Source: Kribbella sandramycini
Lineage (GTDB): Bacteria > Actinomycetota > Actinomycetes > Propionibacteriales > Kribbellaceae
Assembly (NCBI RefSeq): GCF_013131805.1
Contig: NZ_JABJRC010000011.1
Location: 124,001 to 188,000 of the forward strand
Direction of reading: 5' to 3'
Length of the DNA stretch: 64,000 nucleotides
Part shown: positions 24,648 to 32,674 of the stretch, piece after piece
Layout: every line of letters begins with the position of its first letter
How positions within the stretch are numbered: position 1 is the stretch's first letter
The notes under the pieces: generated by a model
The model's input: only the letters and a program-made list of their open reading frames with translations
Database searches by the model: none
Told to the model about the DNA's origin: nothing
Translations under genes and position numbers: made by a program

Positions 24648-27236
24648 TCAGTCCACCGGCGCACCGAGCTCGGTGAAGTCTTCGACCTCGATGTCGATCT
24701 TGGACAGGTCCGCCGAGATGTAGTCCCATTCGACGGTGCTGTCGACTCCTGGTTGCGGGAACACCAGGCCGACACCGATCACGTCGGCAGCGGCGTTCAG
24801 CGGCACACGCGTCGTACGACCATGGGACGGTAGCGAAACGCGATCGATGGGGTAGAGCACCAACAGACCGGTGGTGGGCAGTTGGTCGAGACGTTCGTGC
24901 TTGATCTGCTTCTCGTTGAGCTTGCTCGTTTCACCGCTGAGGTCGATCGCTGCGTCTCGTCGGCTCATCAGCGTCTTGATGTCGGCCGTCACCACGCCTT
25001 CGCCGATCGGCGAGCTGCCTTCCTCCCCCGGGGTTCCCAGTTGAGCACGAACGACCCGGCCCGTCGTGATTCCCGGCGCAAACGTGTACGACCCCGGAGC
25101 CGAGTCGACCGGGTTGCCGACGATCGCAACGTTCCACTTCCGCAGCGCCCCTGCCTTCCGACGCTTCTCGATGTATCGCGTGAGGAGGTTGGAGTCGCAC
25201 TCCTGCGAACGCTCGTGGAACCGATAGAGATCGAGGAACTTCAGGACGTCCTCGCTGTCGACATCCCTGATGACATAGCGGCCTTCCTCGGCCGGAGGAT
25301 CGATCCGGCCCCCGGCAAGAGCCCGCTCGACCAGCTTGTTCGCCTCTCGCTGGTTCGACTCCAACCATTCCTTGTCGAGATGGAAGTAGCGGGTCTGAAC
25401 GCGCTGACCGCCGTACGCCGACGCTGCGGGCACCGCATCCTTCATCTTGGCCGCGGCCGTCACCCGCAGCGCCGGGTGCGTACGGAGCCGGACGGCGAAC
25501 GTCTGCGGGTTCTTGTCCTCGGTCATGTAGACCTCGATGTCCCGACGCATCTCGGCCTCGACCGTCGACAGATGACGGAACCAGTCCTGCAGCTCTTCGG
25601 TCATCCAGATCCGCGGCAGATCGGCGTAGCCGTCGCGGTACCCGAACCACCGCCCCATTTGCAGCAGCGTGTCGTACGCCGACACCGCGCGCACGAAGTA
25701 GCTGACGGCGAGTCCTTCGAGCGTCAGACCGCGCGAGAGCGTGTTCCCACCGACTGCGAGCGCGACCACCGGCCCGTTGTCGTAGTCGAGCCGATCCTCG
25801 CTGCTCGAGTTGTCCATGATGATCCGGCAATCTCCGACGACCCCGGCGAGCTCCGGGAGCAGGGTCTCGAAATCGACGGGCTGCTCCCCGAACGCCTCGG
25901 CGGGCACCCGGTTGACTTCCTTCTCCCACAGCACCCGCAGTTCGTCGGGAACGGCTCCGACACGGAGCTCCGTCAGCAGCTCGGACCGCAGATTCTCCAG
26001 CGGCTCACGGAACCGCTGGTGGACGACGGTGTTGACGCTCGTGTGCACCAGCATCGTGCAATGCGGCACTCCGGTGCCCCGGACGCGGCGAGCAGCCGTG
26101 CTGAGCCAGAAGTAGTGGACGGCGTCGCGCAACGCATCCGTGATCTCGGGCCCGAATCCGTCGATGTCCACTCGCTTGAGTGGCCGCACGCGCTCCACGT
26201 CGGACTGCGGGACCGTCCTGATCATGTCGTAACCGTCGTCGACGTCTTCAGGATCCTCGCCGTCCAACGCGTACCGGCCGAAGACCACCTCGGTGCCGAA
26301 GTGGCCGACCGGCTTCGGCAGGTTGACGACGAAGTCCTTCGGGTAGAGGTCGTCCGCACTCGGGTCGATCAACAGGTTGGCGAACGGCGAGGCCGTGTAG
26401 CCGACGTACGCAGCCTTCGGCAACGTCCCGAGGATCTCCAGGATCAAGGGGTTGATCGACTTCGTCGCTACTGTCGCCTGATCGGCCTCGTCGTCGATGA
26501 TCAAGGCCGGACAATCGGCGAGGTAGTCCGAAGCGGAGGCCAGCCAGTCCGCGAACTTCCGTAGCACGGTGGCGTTCTTCTTGATCACACAAAGGACGTG
26601 GGTCTTGTTGGTCCGCCCGAAGAACGACGCCGCGTTCGCCGGAGGCACGAAGTCACGGTCCATGTCCGTCAGCTGGGTCCATAGCGACGGGTTCGGCTCC
26701 ACCAACTGCTGGACCAAACGTTTCTGCGTCTGCCGCCGGAGGCCGTTGTGAATACCTGCCAGGACGATGAACAGCTTGTAGCCACGATCTGCGGCCTTCG
26801 CCATGGCAGCGGTGAAGTTGGTCGTCTTGCCGGACTGTACGTACCCCACCACCAGGCCTCTGGTGGCGAACAGCTTCTCCCTCGGGTGGCTCAACAGCGA
26901 GACGACCCGCTTCGACGCGACGTCCAACGAGTCGATCGCAGGATCGCGGGACCACCCCGACTCCTCGAGTTGCCGGACGAGCGCCGGCCAACACTTGTCC
27001 TGCGGACGTGACCCCGTGTACCAGGTGGCACGGTTCTCGACAACGACGGTCCGCGGCTCTTCCATCTCCCGGATCTTGATGACTTCTTGTTCGTGACGCT
27101 CGATGATCTCCTGGATCACCCGAGCGTCCAGTTGCAGGACCTCCAACGCCTTCACGGCGCCGTCGGGCGTCATGGACTCCAAGAGCCCGAGGAAGACCTC
27201 GTACTTGGCATCCAGATCATCGTTCATTTCGCGCAT
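24648..27236 (-). CDS. Z1-domain superfamily II helicase-like ATPase
   Basis: 862 residues. Walker A is VVGYVQSGKTTNFTAAM (about residue 128), followed by FIVLAGIHNGLRRQTQKRL. Walker B is LIIDDEADQATV, a DEAD-like box. VGYTASPFANLLIDP is the family's motif III-like segment, and the Z1 domain proper follows (AVGGNTLSRGLTLEGLAVSY, MGRWFGYRDGY with an arginine-finger-like stretch). Z1 proteins occur with MutL/MORC ATPases, DUF4420 nucleases, Dcm and Vsr in phage-defence or restriction loci. A second ATG three codons later is possible. It is the first gene of the tightly coupled run and lies 82 bp after vsr. Confidence 0.92.
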   Translation of the reverse strand: MREMNDDLDAKYEVFLGLLESMTPDGAVKALEVLQLDARVIQEIIERHEQEVIKIREMEEPRTVVVENRATWYTGSRPQDKCWPALVRQLEESGWSRDPAIDSLDVASKRVVSLLSHPREKLFATRGLVVGYVQSGKTTNFTAAMAKAADRGYKLFIVLAGIHNGLRRQTQKRLVQQLVEPNPSLWTQLTDMDRDFVPPANAASFFGRTNKTHVLCVIKKNATVLRKFADWLASASDYLADCPALIIDDEADQATVATKSINPLILEILGTLPKAAYVGYTASPFANLLIDPSADDLYPKDFVVNLPKPVGHFGTEVVFGRYALDGEDPEDVDDGYDMIRTVPQSDVERVRPLKRVDIDGFGPEITDALRDAVHYFWLSTAARRVRGTGVPHCTMLVHTSVNTVVHQRFREPLENLRSELLTELRVGAVPDELRVLWEKEVNRVPAEAFGEQPVDFETLLPELAGVVGDCRIIMDNSSSEDRLDYDNGPVVALAVGGNTLSRGLTLEGLAVSYFVRAVSAYDTLLQMGRWFGYRDGYADLPRIWMTEELQDWFRHLSTVEAEMRRDIEVYMTEDKNPQTFAVRLRTHPALRVTAAAKMKDAVPAASAYGGQRVQTRYFHLDKEWLESNQREANKLVERALAGGRIDPPAEEGRYVIRDVDSEDVLKFLDLYRFHERSQECDSNLLTRYIEKRRKAGALRKWNVAIVGNPVDSAPGSYTFAPGITTGRVVRAQLGTPGEEGSSPIGEGVVTADIKTLMSRRDAAIDLSGETSKLNEKQIKHERLDQLPTTGLLVLYPIDRVSLPSHGRTTRVPLNAAADVIGVGLVFPQPGVDSTVEWDYISADLSKIDIEVEDFTELGAPVD

Positions 27237-27318
27237 ACCGACATCTCTCTCATCCGCCCCGGCGCCGTGCCCAGATCCACGACGCCCCGGCCCCTATATC
27301 GCGAGCATCATTCGAACG

Positions 27319-27810
27319 TTACGTACAGTCACCCGAACCTCGCTCCGTAGTCAAGGCTCCGACTACCCGATGGACGGCTTCGTCCGGGTCCTCGTGCTCC
27401 CAGATCCGCAGGACCGCCCACCCCAGCTCCTGGAGTCGGGCGTCGGTGTCCCTGTCGCGCTCGACGTTCTTCCTGAGCTTCTCCGACCACCACAGGCCGT
27501 TGTTGCGCGGACTGGTGGCGTGTTCCGGACAGCCGTGCCAGAAGCAGCCGTCGACGAACACGACCAAACGCTTCGGGCCGAACGTGATGTCAGCTCGTCG
27601 ACGGGGCATTCCAGGAAGCGGACTGTTGACGCGATAGCGATAGCCGAGGCGATGCAACCGTCGGCGGAGTTCGAGCTCGGGTTTCGTGTCCCGGCGACCT
27701 TGCTTCGCCATCCTGGCCGACGTCTGCTCCGACGTCACGAGCGAGACGTGCGAACGCCGCGGCGCCGCAGCAGCCCCGTCGACCTCGACCTTTGCTCGAT
27801 GACCGTCCAT
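27319..27810 (-). CDS. vsr: Very-short-patch-repair type endonuclease
   Basis: About 163 residues from the ATG at 27810; a TTG at 27822 is an alternative. Vsr hallmarks are ARMAKQGRRDTKPELELRR, MPRRRADITFGPKRLVVFVD (catalytic Asp), GCFWHGCPEH (zinc and active-site residues) and LGWAVLRIWEHE. Classical Vsr nicks at T:G mismatches left by deamination of 5-methylcytosine, so its pairing with the divergent C5-methyltransferase is logical. It may instead act as the cleavage subunit of the island. It is co-oriented with Z1 and probably leads the operon. Confidence 0.9.
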   Translation of the reverse strand: MDGHRAKVEVDGAAAAPRRSHVSLVTSEQTSARMAKQGRRDTKPELELRRRLHRLGYRYRVNSPLPGMPRRRADITFGPKRLVVFVDGCFWHGCPEHATSPRNNGLWWSEKLRKNVERDRDTDARLQELGWAVLRIWEHEDPDEAVHRVVGALTTERGSGDCT

Positions 27811-27915
27811 GGCAGCGTCCAACCTCTCACGATGCGCGGGTGATGTCTTCCGAATCGCCGGATCACGGAGCGGTCTCCCGCCGGCGTTGCGATCTCCGCA
27901 CTGTCGGAGGGCCCA

Positions 27916-27921
27916 TATACT
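27916..27921 (+). promoter_or_regulatory. -10 element of a leaderless methyltransferase transcript
   Basis: TATACT ends 8 nt before the methyltransferase ATG at 27930, so transcription would begin at or near the start codon. No Shine-Dalgarno is present, which agrees with a leaderless mRNA. A clear -35 is not seen. Confidence 0.55.
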
Positions 27922-27929
27922 CTGCCGCT

Positions 27930-29057
27930 ATGAACCGGGATCAAGACGGTCCATCTCCGCACGTACAGATGGTGGATCTGTTCGCAGGGCCCGGTGGGCT
28001 GGATGTAGCTGCGCAATGGCTGGGCGTCGCCGCGGCAGGCATCGAGTGGGATGCCAATGCATGCACGACCCGACGCGCGGCCGAACTGCAGACCGAGCGC
28101 GGCGACGTACGGACGTTCGGCCCTGACAAGTTCGCCGGCGCGAAGATCCTGACCGGCGGTCCGCCGTGTCAGACGTACACCGTCGCAGGCAACGGCAACG
28201 GCCGCCGAGCACTGACCGAGGTCGTCAGGGCCGCGGAGGCGATGGCCGCCGGCGAGGACGTCGTGGAGCTGTTCACCGATCGTGACGTCCGGACCAGGCT
28301 CGTTCTGGAGCCGCTCCGATGGGTCCTGCAAGCTCACGAGGCAGGCGAGGACTACGAATCGATCGTCCTCGAACAGGTTCCGGCCGTTCTACCGGTGTGG
28401 AAGACGATCCAAAAAGTCCTGAAGAGCATCGATTACAGCTGCGAGTGCGCTATCTTCCGAACGGAGGAGTTCGGCGTGCCGCAGACCCGACGTCGCGCCA
28501 TTCTCATCGCGCGGAAGAACGCGCAGGTCGTGCTGCCCAGGCCGACGCATCACCCTTACCGTCGGGGTGTCGCGCGTGGAACCGGCGACGAGTCGCTCAT
28601 GCCTTGGCGGACGATGGGTGAGACTCTCGACAGGTCGACGCCGTACACGGTGATTTCGAACTACGGTACCGGTGGTGACCCGAAGAAGCGTGGTGAGCGG
28701 ACGTCCGACGAGCCTGCTTTCACGGTGACCGGAAAGGTCTCGCGTAACCGCGTCCGGGCGGCCGACGGGAGGTTCGGGAGATTCGACTTCCGGGAAGCAG
28801 GCATGTTGCAGACGTTCCCGCACGACTACCCCTGGTCGGGTCACGACGTCGCTCAACAGATCGGCAATGCGATCCCGCCGCGGTTGGCCGTGCACGTCCT
28901 GGCCGCGGCTCTGGGCCGGCAGGTCGACAACGCTTCACTCGATCTTGCGGTCACCCGCAGTTGGCGCGATGCCGACATCGACTCACCACTCGTACGCTCG
29001 ATGCCGATGCCGATGCCGATGCCGACTGTCACCGAGCAGGAGCCGACCCACAGCTGA
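27930..29057 (+). CDS. DNA (cytosine-5-)-methyltransferase
   Basis: 375 residues. C5-MTase motifs in order: I (VDLFAGPGGLDVAAQWLG), IV (TGGPPCQTYTVAGNGNGR, catalytic Cys), a VI position reading LEQVPAV rather than the usual ENV, VIII (FGVPQTRRRAILIARK), IX-X (FREAGMLQTFP, QQIGNAIPPRLAV). It methylates cytosine C5 at an unknown target, with the recognition region near residues 215-290. It diverges from vsr and the Z1 operon and probably marks self DNA for that island. The C-terminus has an odd Met-Pro repeat. Confidence 0.93.
   Translation: MNRDQDGPSPHVQMVDLFAGPGGLDVAAQWLGVAAAGIEWDANACTTRRAAELQTERGDVRTFGPDKFAGAKILTGGPPCQTYTVAGNGNGRRALTEVVRAAEAMAAGEDVVELFTDRDVRTRLVLEPLRWVLQAHEAGEDYESIVLEQVPAVLPVWKTIQKVLKSIDYSCECAIFRTEEFGVPQTRRRAILIARKNAQVVLPRPTHHPYRRGVARGTGDESLMPWRTMGETLDRSTPYTVISNYGTGGDPKKRGERTSDEPAFTVTGKVSRNRVRAADGRFGRFDFREAGMLQTFPHDYPWSGHDVAQQIGNAIPPRLAVHVLAAALGRQVDNASLDLAVTRSWRDADIDSPLVRSMPMPMPMPTVTEQEPTHS
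29001..29024 (+). repeat. Four tandem ATGCCG hexamers in the methyltransferase C-terminus
   Basis: Four exact copies of ATGCCG encode (Met-Pro)4 just before the stop. A 6-bp unit keeps frame, so copy-number change would alter tail length without frameshift. It lies downstream of all catalytic motifs. Confidence 0.8.
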
Positions 29058-29149
29058 CCTTCGCGCAGCGTGCTTTCAGAAGCATGCGCGATCACAGCAT
29101 GCGGAATCTTCTGTTGGTGCTGCTGTCCGTCCGGCGGCAAGGTGGGGTT

Positions 29150-30124
29150 ATGGACTTTACTCAGCTTGGGCGGACGGGGTTGAAGGTCAGCAGGGTGGTT
29201 TTGGGGACTATGAATTTTGGGCCTCATACCGGGGTGGCGGATGCGCACGCGATCATGGGGGCGGCGCATGAGTGGGGGATCAACTTTTTCGATACGGCTA
29301 ATGGGTATGGGCGGTCTATTTATCCGGGGCGGACGGAGGAGATTGTCGGGGAGTGGTTTGCGGGGGGTGCGGGGCGGCGGGAGAGGACGGTGCTGGCGAC
29401 CAAGGTTTATGGGGACATGGGGTCGGACTGGCCTAATACGAGTCGGTTGTCGGCGTTGAACATTCGGCGGGCGCTGGATGCTTCGTTGCAGCGGCTGCAG
29501 ACCGATTACGTCGACCTGTATCAGTTCCATCATGTCGATCGGGCCACGCCGTGGGAGGAGATCTGGCAGGCGATCGAGGTGGCGGTGCAGCAGGGGAAGA
29601 TCCTGTACGCCGGGAGCAGCAACTTTGCCGGGTGGCACATCGCGCAGGCGCAGGAGGCTGCGGCGCGGCGGAACTTCAACGGGCTGGTGAGTGAGCAGTC
29701 GATCTACAACCTGATCGTGCGGGATGTGGAGCGTGAGGTGTTGCCGGCGGCGCGGGAGTACGGGCTCGGGGTGATTCCGTGGTCGCCGTTGCAGGGTGGG
29801 TTGTTGGGTGGCGTGATCCGGAAGGAGAACGCGGGGGTACGGCGTGCCGAGGGGCGGGCCAAGGAGGCGTTGGAGCGGTTGCGGCCGCAGATCGAGCAGT
29901 ACGAGGCGTTTGCGGATGAGCTCGGTTGTGAGCCGGGCGAGCTCGCGCTGGCCTGGTTGCTGCATCAGCCTGGGGTGACGGGGCCGATCGTCGGGCCGCG
30001 GACGATGGAGCAGTTGGAGTCCGCCGTACGGGCCGTCGAGGTGAAGCTGGACGAGAAGGCGCTCGCCAGGCTCGACGAGATCTTCCCGGGGTACAAGACG
30101 GCGCCTGAGGACTACGCCTGGTAG
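29150..30124 (+). CDS. Aldo/keto reductase
   Basis: 324 residues from the ATG at 29150 (MDFTQLGRTGLKVSR). The AKR catalytic tetrad is visible: D and Y in NFFDTANGYG, K in VLATKVYG and H in LYQFHHVD. NADPH-site motifs follow (YAGSSNFAGWHIAQA, and GPIVGPRTMEQL near the C-terminus). It resembles the YghZ/AKR5-like group of potassium-channel-like reductases; the substrate is unknown. Its TAG stop abuts the TAG stop of the convergent LysR gene with no base between. Codons are G-rich with more T than neighbours. Confidence 0.93.
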   Translation: MDFTQLGRTGLKVSRVVLGTMNFGPHTGVADAHAIMGAAHEWGINFFDTANGYGRSIYPGRTEEIVGEWFAGGAGRRERTVLATKVYGDMGSDWPNTSRLSALNIRRALDASLQRLQTDYVDLYQFHHVDRATPWEEIWQAIEVAVQQGKILYAGSSNFAGWHIAQAQEAAARRNFNGLVSEQSIYNLIVRDVEREVLPAAREYGLGVIPWSPLQGGLLGGVIRKENAGVRRAEGRAKEALERLRPQIEQYEAFADELGCEPGELALAWLLHQPGVTGPIVGPRTMEQLESAVRAVEVKLDEKALARLDEIFPGYKTAPEDYAW

Positions 30125-31009
30125 CTAGTGGACGGCGGTGGTGGGGAGCATGCCGATGAGGGCGTCGGCGGCTAGGGATGCGGCAGTGCCGGCGGGGACG
30201 GCTACGGAGACTTGCCAGTCGGCGGCACTGCCGGGGGCCAGGGGGACGGTGATGTGGTCGCCGCGTTTGGCGGCGATGCGCTCGGGGACGAGGGCGACGC
30301 CGAGGTTGTGGGCGACCAGGGCGAGCAGCGTGTGGACGTCGTTCACTTCGATGGTGACGGGGTGGGCGACGCCGAAGGCGTTGAAAGCGCGGTCGGAGAT
30401 GGCGCGGGCGCCCCAGGTCGGGTCGAAGTCGACGAAGGACTCGCCGGCGAGGTCGTCGAGGCGGACTGCGCGGGCGTTGGCGAGGCGGTGGTCGGGGGCG
30501 CAGACGAGGACCATCGACTCGCGGGAGAGCGGTCGCAGGTCGAGGCCCTCGACCGGGTCGCCGGCGGTGGCGACGAAGGCGACGTCGAGGCGGCCGGAGG
30601 CGAGCTCGTCGAGCATGGGGGTCGAACCGCCCTGGCGTACCTCGATCTCGACGCCGGGATAGGCCGAACGGAACTTGGCGAGCAAGGCGGGGACGTCGAC
30701 GACCCCGAGGCACTGCTCGAGCCCGACGGTGAGGTGACCGCGGAGCAGGCCCTGGACCGCGGCGACGGCGTCCTTGGCGGCTTCGGCGGCGGCGAGCGTA
30801 CGCCGTCCCTCGCACAAGAGAGCGCGTCCCGCTTCGGTGAGCTCGACGCTGCGGGTGTTGCGGACGAACAGCGACGCGCGGAGCTCACGTTCGAGGGCGC
30901 GGATCGAGGCGGACAGGCCGGACTGGGAGATCGACATCGCCTCGGCCGCGCGGGTGAAGTGCTTCTGCTCGGCCACCGCCACGAAGTGTTCCAAGTGCCT
31001 CAGCTCCAT
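30125..31009 (-). CDS. LysR-family transcriptional regulator
   Basis: 294 residues from the ATG at 31009 (MELRHLEHFVAVAEQKHF). The helix-turn-helix AAEAMSISQSGLSASIRALE follows, then a LysR substrate domain (LLRGHLTVGLEQCLG, PGVEIEVRQGGSTPML, NLGVALVPERIAAKRGD). It is convergent with the aldo/keto reductase and divergent from the small gene at 31152. A target is not evident; the aldo/keto reductase is a weak candidate. Confidence 0.9.
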   Translation of the reverse strand: MELRHLEHFVAVAEQKHFTRAAEAMSISQSGLSASIRALERELRASLFVRNTRSVELTEAGRALLCEGRRTLAAAEAAKDAVAAVQGLLRGHLTVGLEQCLGVVDVPALLAKFRSAYPGVEIEVRQGGSTPMLDELASGRLDVAFVATAGDPVEGLDLRPLSRESMVLVCAPDHRLANARAVRLDDLAGESFVDFDPTWGARAISDRAFNAFGVAHPVTIEVNDVHTLLALVAHNLGVALVPERIAAKRGDHITVPLAPGSAADWQVSVAVPAGTAASLAADALIGMLPTTAVH

Positions 31010-31151
31010 GACTAAGAACTCTAGTCGATCGAAGCAAGGTGATTCTCCTGTCCGGGAGATCAGAACGCGGCCGAGAAACCGAGAGAGCGCTATCTCCCGT
31101 TCTCGCCAGGTCCCGGCCGGGGCGACCGGGTGGATCGGTAGGGTGTGCGTC

Positions 31152-31568
31152 ATGGCGGATGAGGAGTTTCGGGTTGAGGTCGTGCTCGGTACCGAGGAGC
31201 ACGGGTTGACGTTCTGGGATCGGTTGCGGGCGCTGGATCTGGACGACGACGCGCGCAAGCGGCTCGGCAGTCAGGTCACGGTCACCCGGGACGGGAACCG
31301 GATGCTGCTCTACACCCAGAGCCTCGAGGACGCGCAGGAGGCCGAGCGCACCGTGAAGGAGCTCGTCGCCGACGACAACCTCACCGCCGAGTACACCGTG
31401 ACGCGGTGGAACCCGGCCGAGCAGGAGTGGACCGACCCGAGCGTGCCGGTCGGCGTCCACGACCCGGCCGGCGACGCGGCAAAGAATGCCGACATGGAGG
31501 TTCCGGACCCGCGGTACGTGCTGATCCAGGCGTACAAGCCGGAGTTCATCCGCGACCTCGGTCTCTGA
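31152..31568 (+). CDS. Hypothetical small acidic protein
   Basis: 138 residues from the ATG at 31152 (MADEEFRVEVVLGTEEHG). It is soluble and acidic, with no signal peptide. VTVTRDGNRMLLYTQSLEDA and AERTVKELVADDNLTAEYTV suggest a ferredoxin-like alpha/beta fold, and ends in EVPDPRYVLIQAYKPEFIRD. I know no function for it. G/C third-position preference and an end that fits the gap support it as a real gene. Confidence 0.75.
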   Translation: MADEEFRVEVVLGTEEHGLTFWDRLRALDLDDDARKRLGSQVTVTRDGNRMLLYTQSLEDAQEAERTVKELVADDNLTAEYTVTRWNPAEQEWTDPSVPVGVHDPAGDAAKNADMEVPDPRYVLIQAYKPEFIRDLGL

Positions 31569-31815
31569 CGCCCGGCCCTCGCTGACACCCGGCCCGCTCG
31601 GACCGCTCAGCCCGGCCAAGGCTGACGAAGTTCCTCAGTGGGTACTGGTACGACGGGTCGCGCACCGGCCGACGCCGGGCCGTGGGCAACGGTTCGGTGA
31701 CGGGTTCGGTTCGCGACACGACGATGCACTCCCCTGCGCACTAGTCTCGGCGGGTCGTTGCGCGCTCACGCGGCGTGGTTCTGCGACCCTGAATTGCTCG
31801 AGGGAGAGGGAAATC
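31569..31815. other. Intergenic stretch upstream of the L,D-transpeptidase
   Basis: About 250 bp with no supportable gene on either strand. It presumably holds the promoter of the lipoprotein gene; a GAGAGGGAAAT ribosome site lies just before its ATG. I see no dyad that stands out. Confidence 0.4.
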
Positions 31816-32655
31816 ATGTCTCGTCGACGTGGTCTCACAGCTGGCGCCGTCGTCCTGTCGTTCGTGCTGGCCGGCTGTTCCGACGTGGCCGCCAGCGAAC
31901 CCACGGCCAAGCCGTCCACAGACGGTTCGACGAGCAGTACGCCGCCCCCCAGCACGCCGGCCCCGAGTACGCCGACCGCGCCCACCACCGGTACGCCGAC
32001 GTCCACCCCGCCGTCGGCGACTCCGACGACGAAACCGACACCGAGCGTCAAGCCGACGACGAAGCCGAAGAACCCGCACAAGCCGCAGTACTACGCGCTG
32101 AAGGTCGAGCAGAAGCTCGAGAAACTCGGCTACCCGGTCGGCGACGTCGACGGGAAGATCAGCGTCCGCGCGCGACAGGCGTTGTGCGCCTGGCGTGAGC
32201 ACAACGGCCTGCCGATCAACCGCAAGGGCCTGTCGCTCCCCGACGCGTACTCGGTGATCAACGCGACCGCGAAGCCGACGCCGGCCCGCGAGGACGGCAT
32301 CTACGTCAACAAGACCTGCCAGATCCTCTACCAAATCGTCAACAAGCAGTACAAGCGGATCGTCTGGATCTCGACCGGCGCCCCCGGCTACGACACCCCG
32401 AACCGGACCGGCAAGGTCTGGCGCAAGTGGGCCGGCGCCCACGAGAGCAGCCTGTACGACGACGCCTACATGTACGACTCGATCTACTTCCTCAAAGATC
32501 GCCCGGGGATCGCTCTGCACGGATCCCGCGTCAACTCGCTCATCAAGCCGTACCCGGCCAGCCACCGCTGCGTCCGCGTGATGCGCCCGCAGATCCACCA
32601 GATCTTCGCCGACACCCCGATCGGCACCAAGGTCCAGGTCTACGGCAACTACTGA
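31816..32655 (+). CDS. L,D-transpeptidase (YkuD) lipoprotein
   Basis: 279 residues. The lipoprotein signal has its lipobox cysteine at 21 (VLSFVLAGC). A Thr/Pro/Ser linker spans about residues 28-90, then a short peptidoglycan-binding-like segment (KLEKLGYPVGDVDGKISVRA). The YkuD catalytic region shows IALHGSRVNSL and PASHRCVRV, with His and Cys in H-x-n-S-H-x-C-x-R (Arg replaces the usual Gly after SH). It would form 3-3 cross-links or attach proteins to peptidoglycan outside the membrane. Confidence 0.9.
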   Translation: MSRRRGLTAGAVVLSFVLAGCSDVAASEPTAKPSTDGSTSSTPPPSTPAPSTPTAPTTGTPTSTPPSATPTTKPTPSVKPTTKPKNPHKPQYYALKVEQKLEKLGYPVGDVDGKISVRARQALCAWREHNGLPINRKGLSLPDAYSVINATAKPTPAREDGIYVNKTCQILYQIVNKQYKRIVWISTGAPGYDTPNRTGKVWRKWAGAHESSLYDDAYMYDSIYFLKDRPGIALHGSRVNSLIKPYPASHRCVRVMRPQIHQIFADTPIGTKVQVYGNY

Positions 32656-32674
32656 CAACACCAGCCGCTGAAGT

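Noticed and set aside
24882-26564. 560-codon plus-strand open frame opposite the Z1 gene
   Set aside because: The Z1 protein on the minus strand has clear Walker and Z1 motifs; the opposite frame has none.
18302-27236. Calling the island a canonical MZA system
   Set aside because: No AIPR-sized protein is present and there are two GHKL ATPases and two unknowns, so only MZA-like is justified.
29001-29024. ATGCCG repeat as an on/off phase-variation tract
   Set aside because: The 6-bp unit preserves the frame and lies after all catalytic motifs, so it cannot switch the methyltransferase off.
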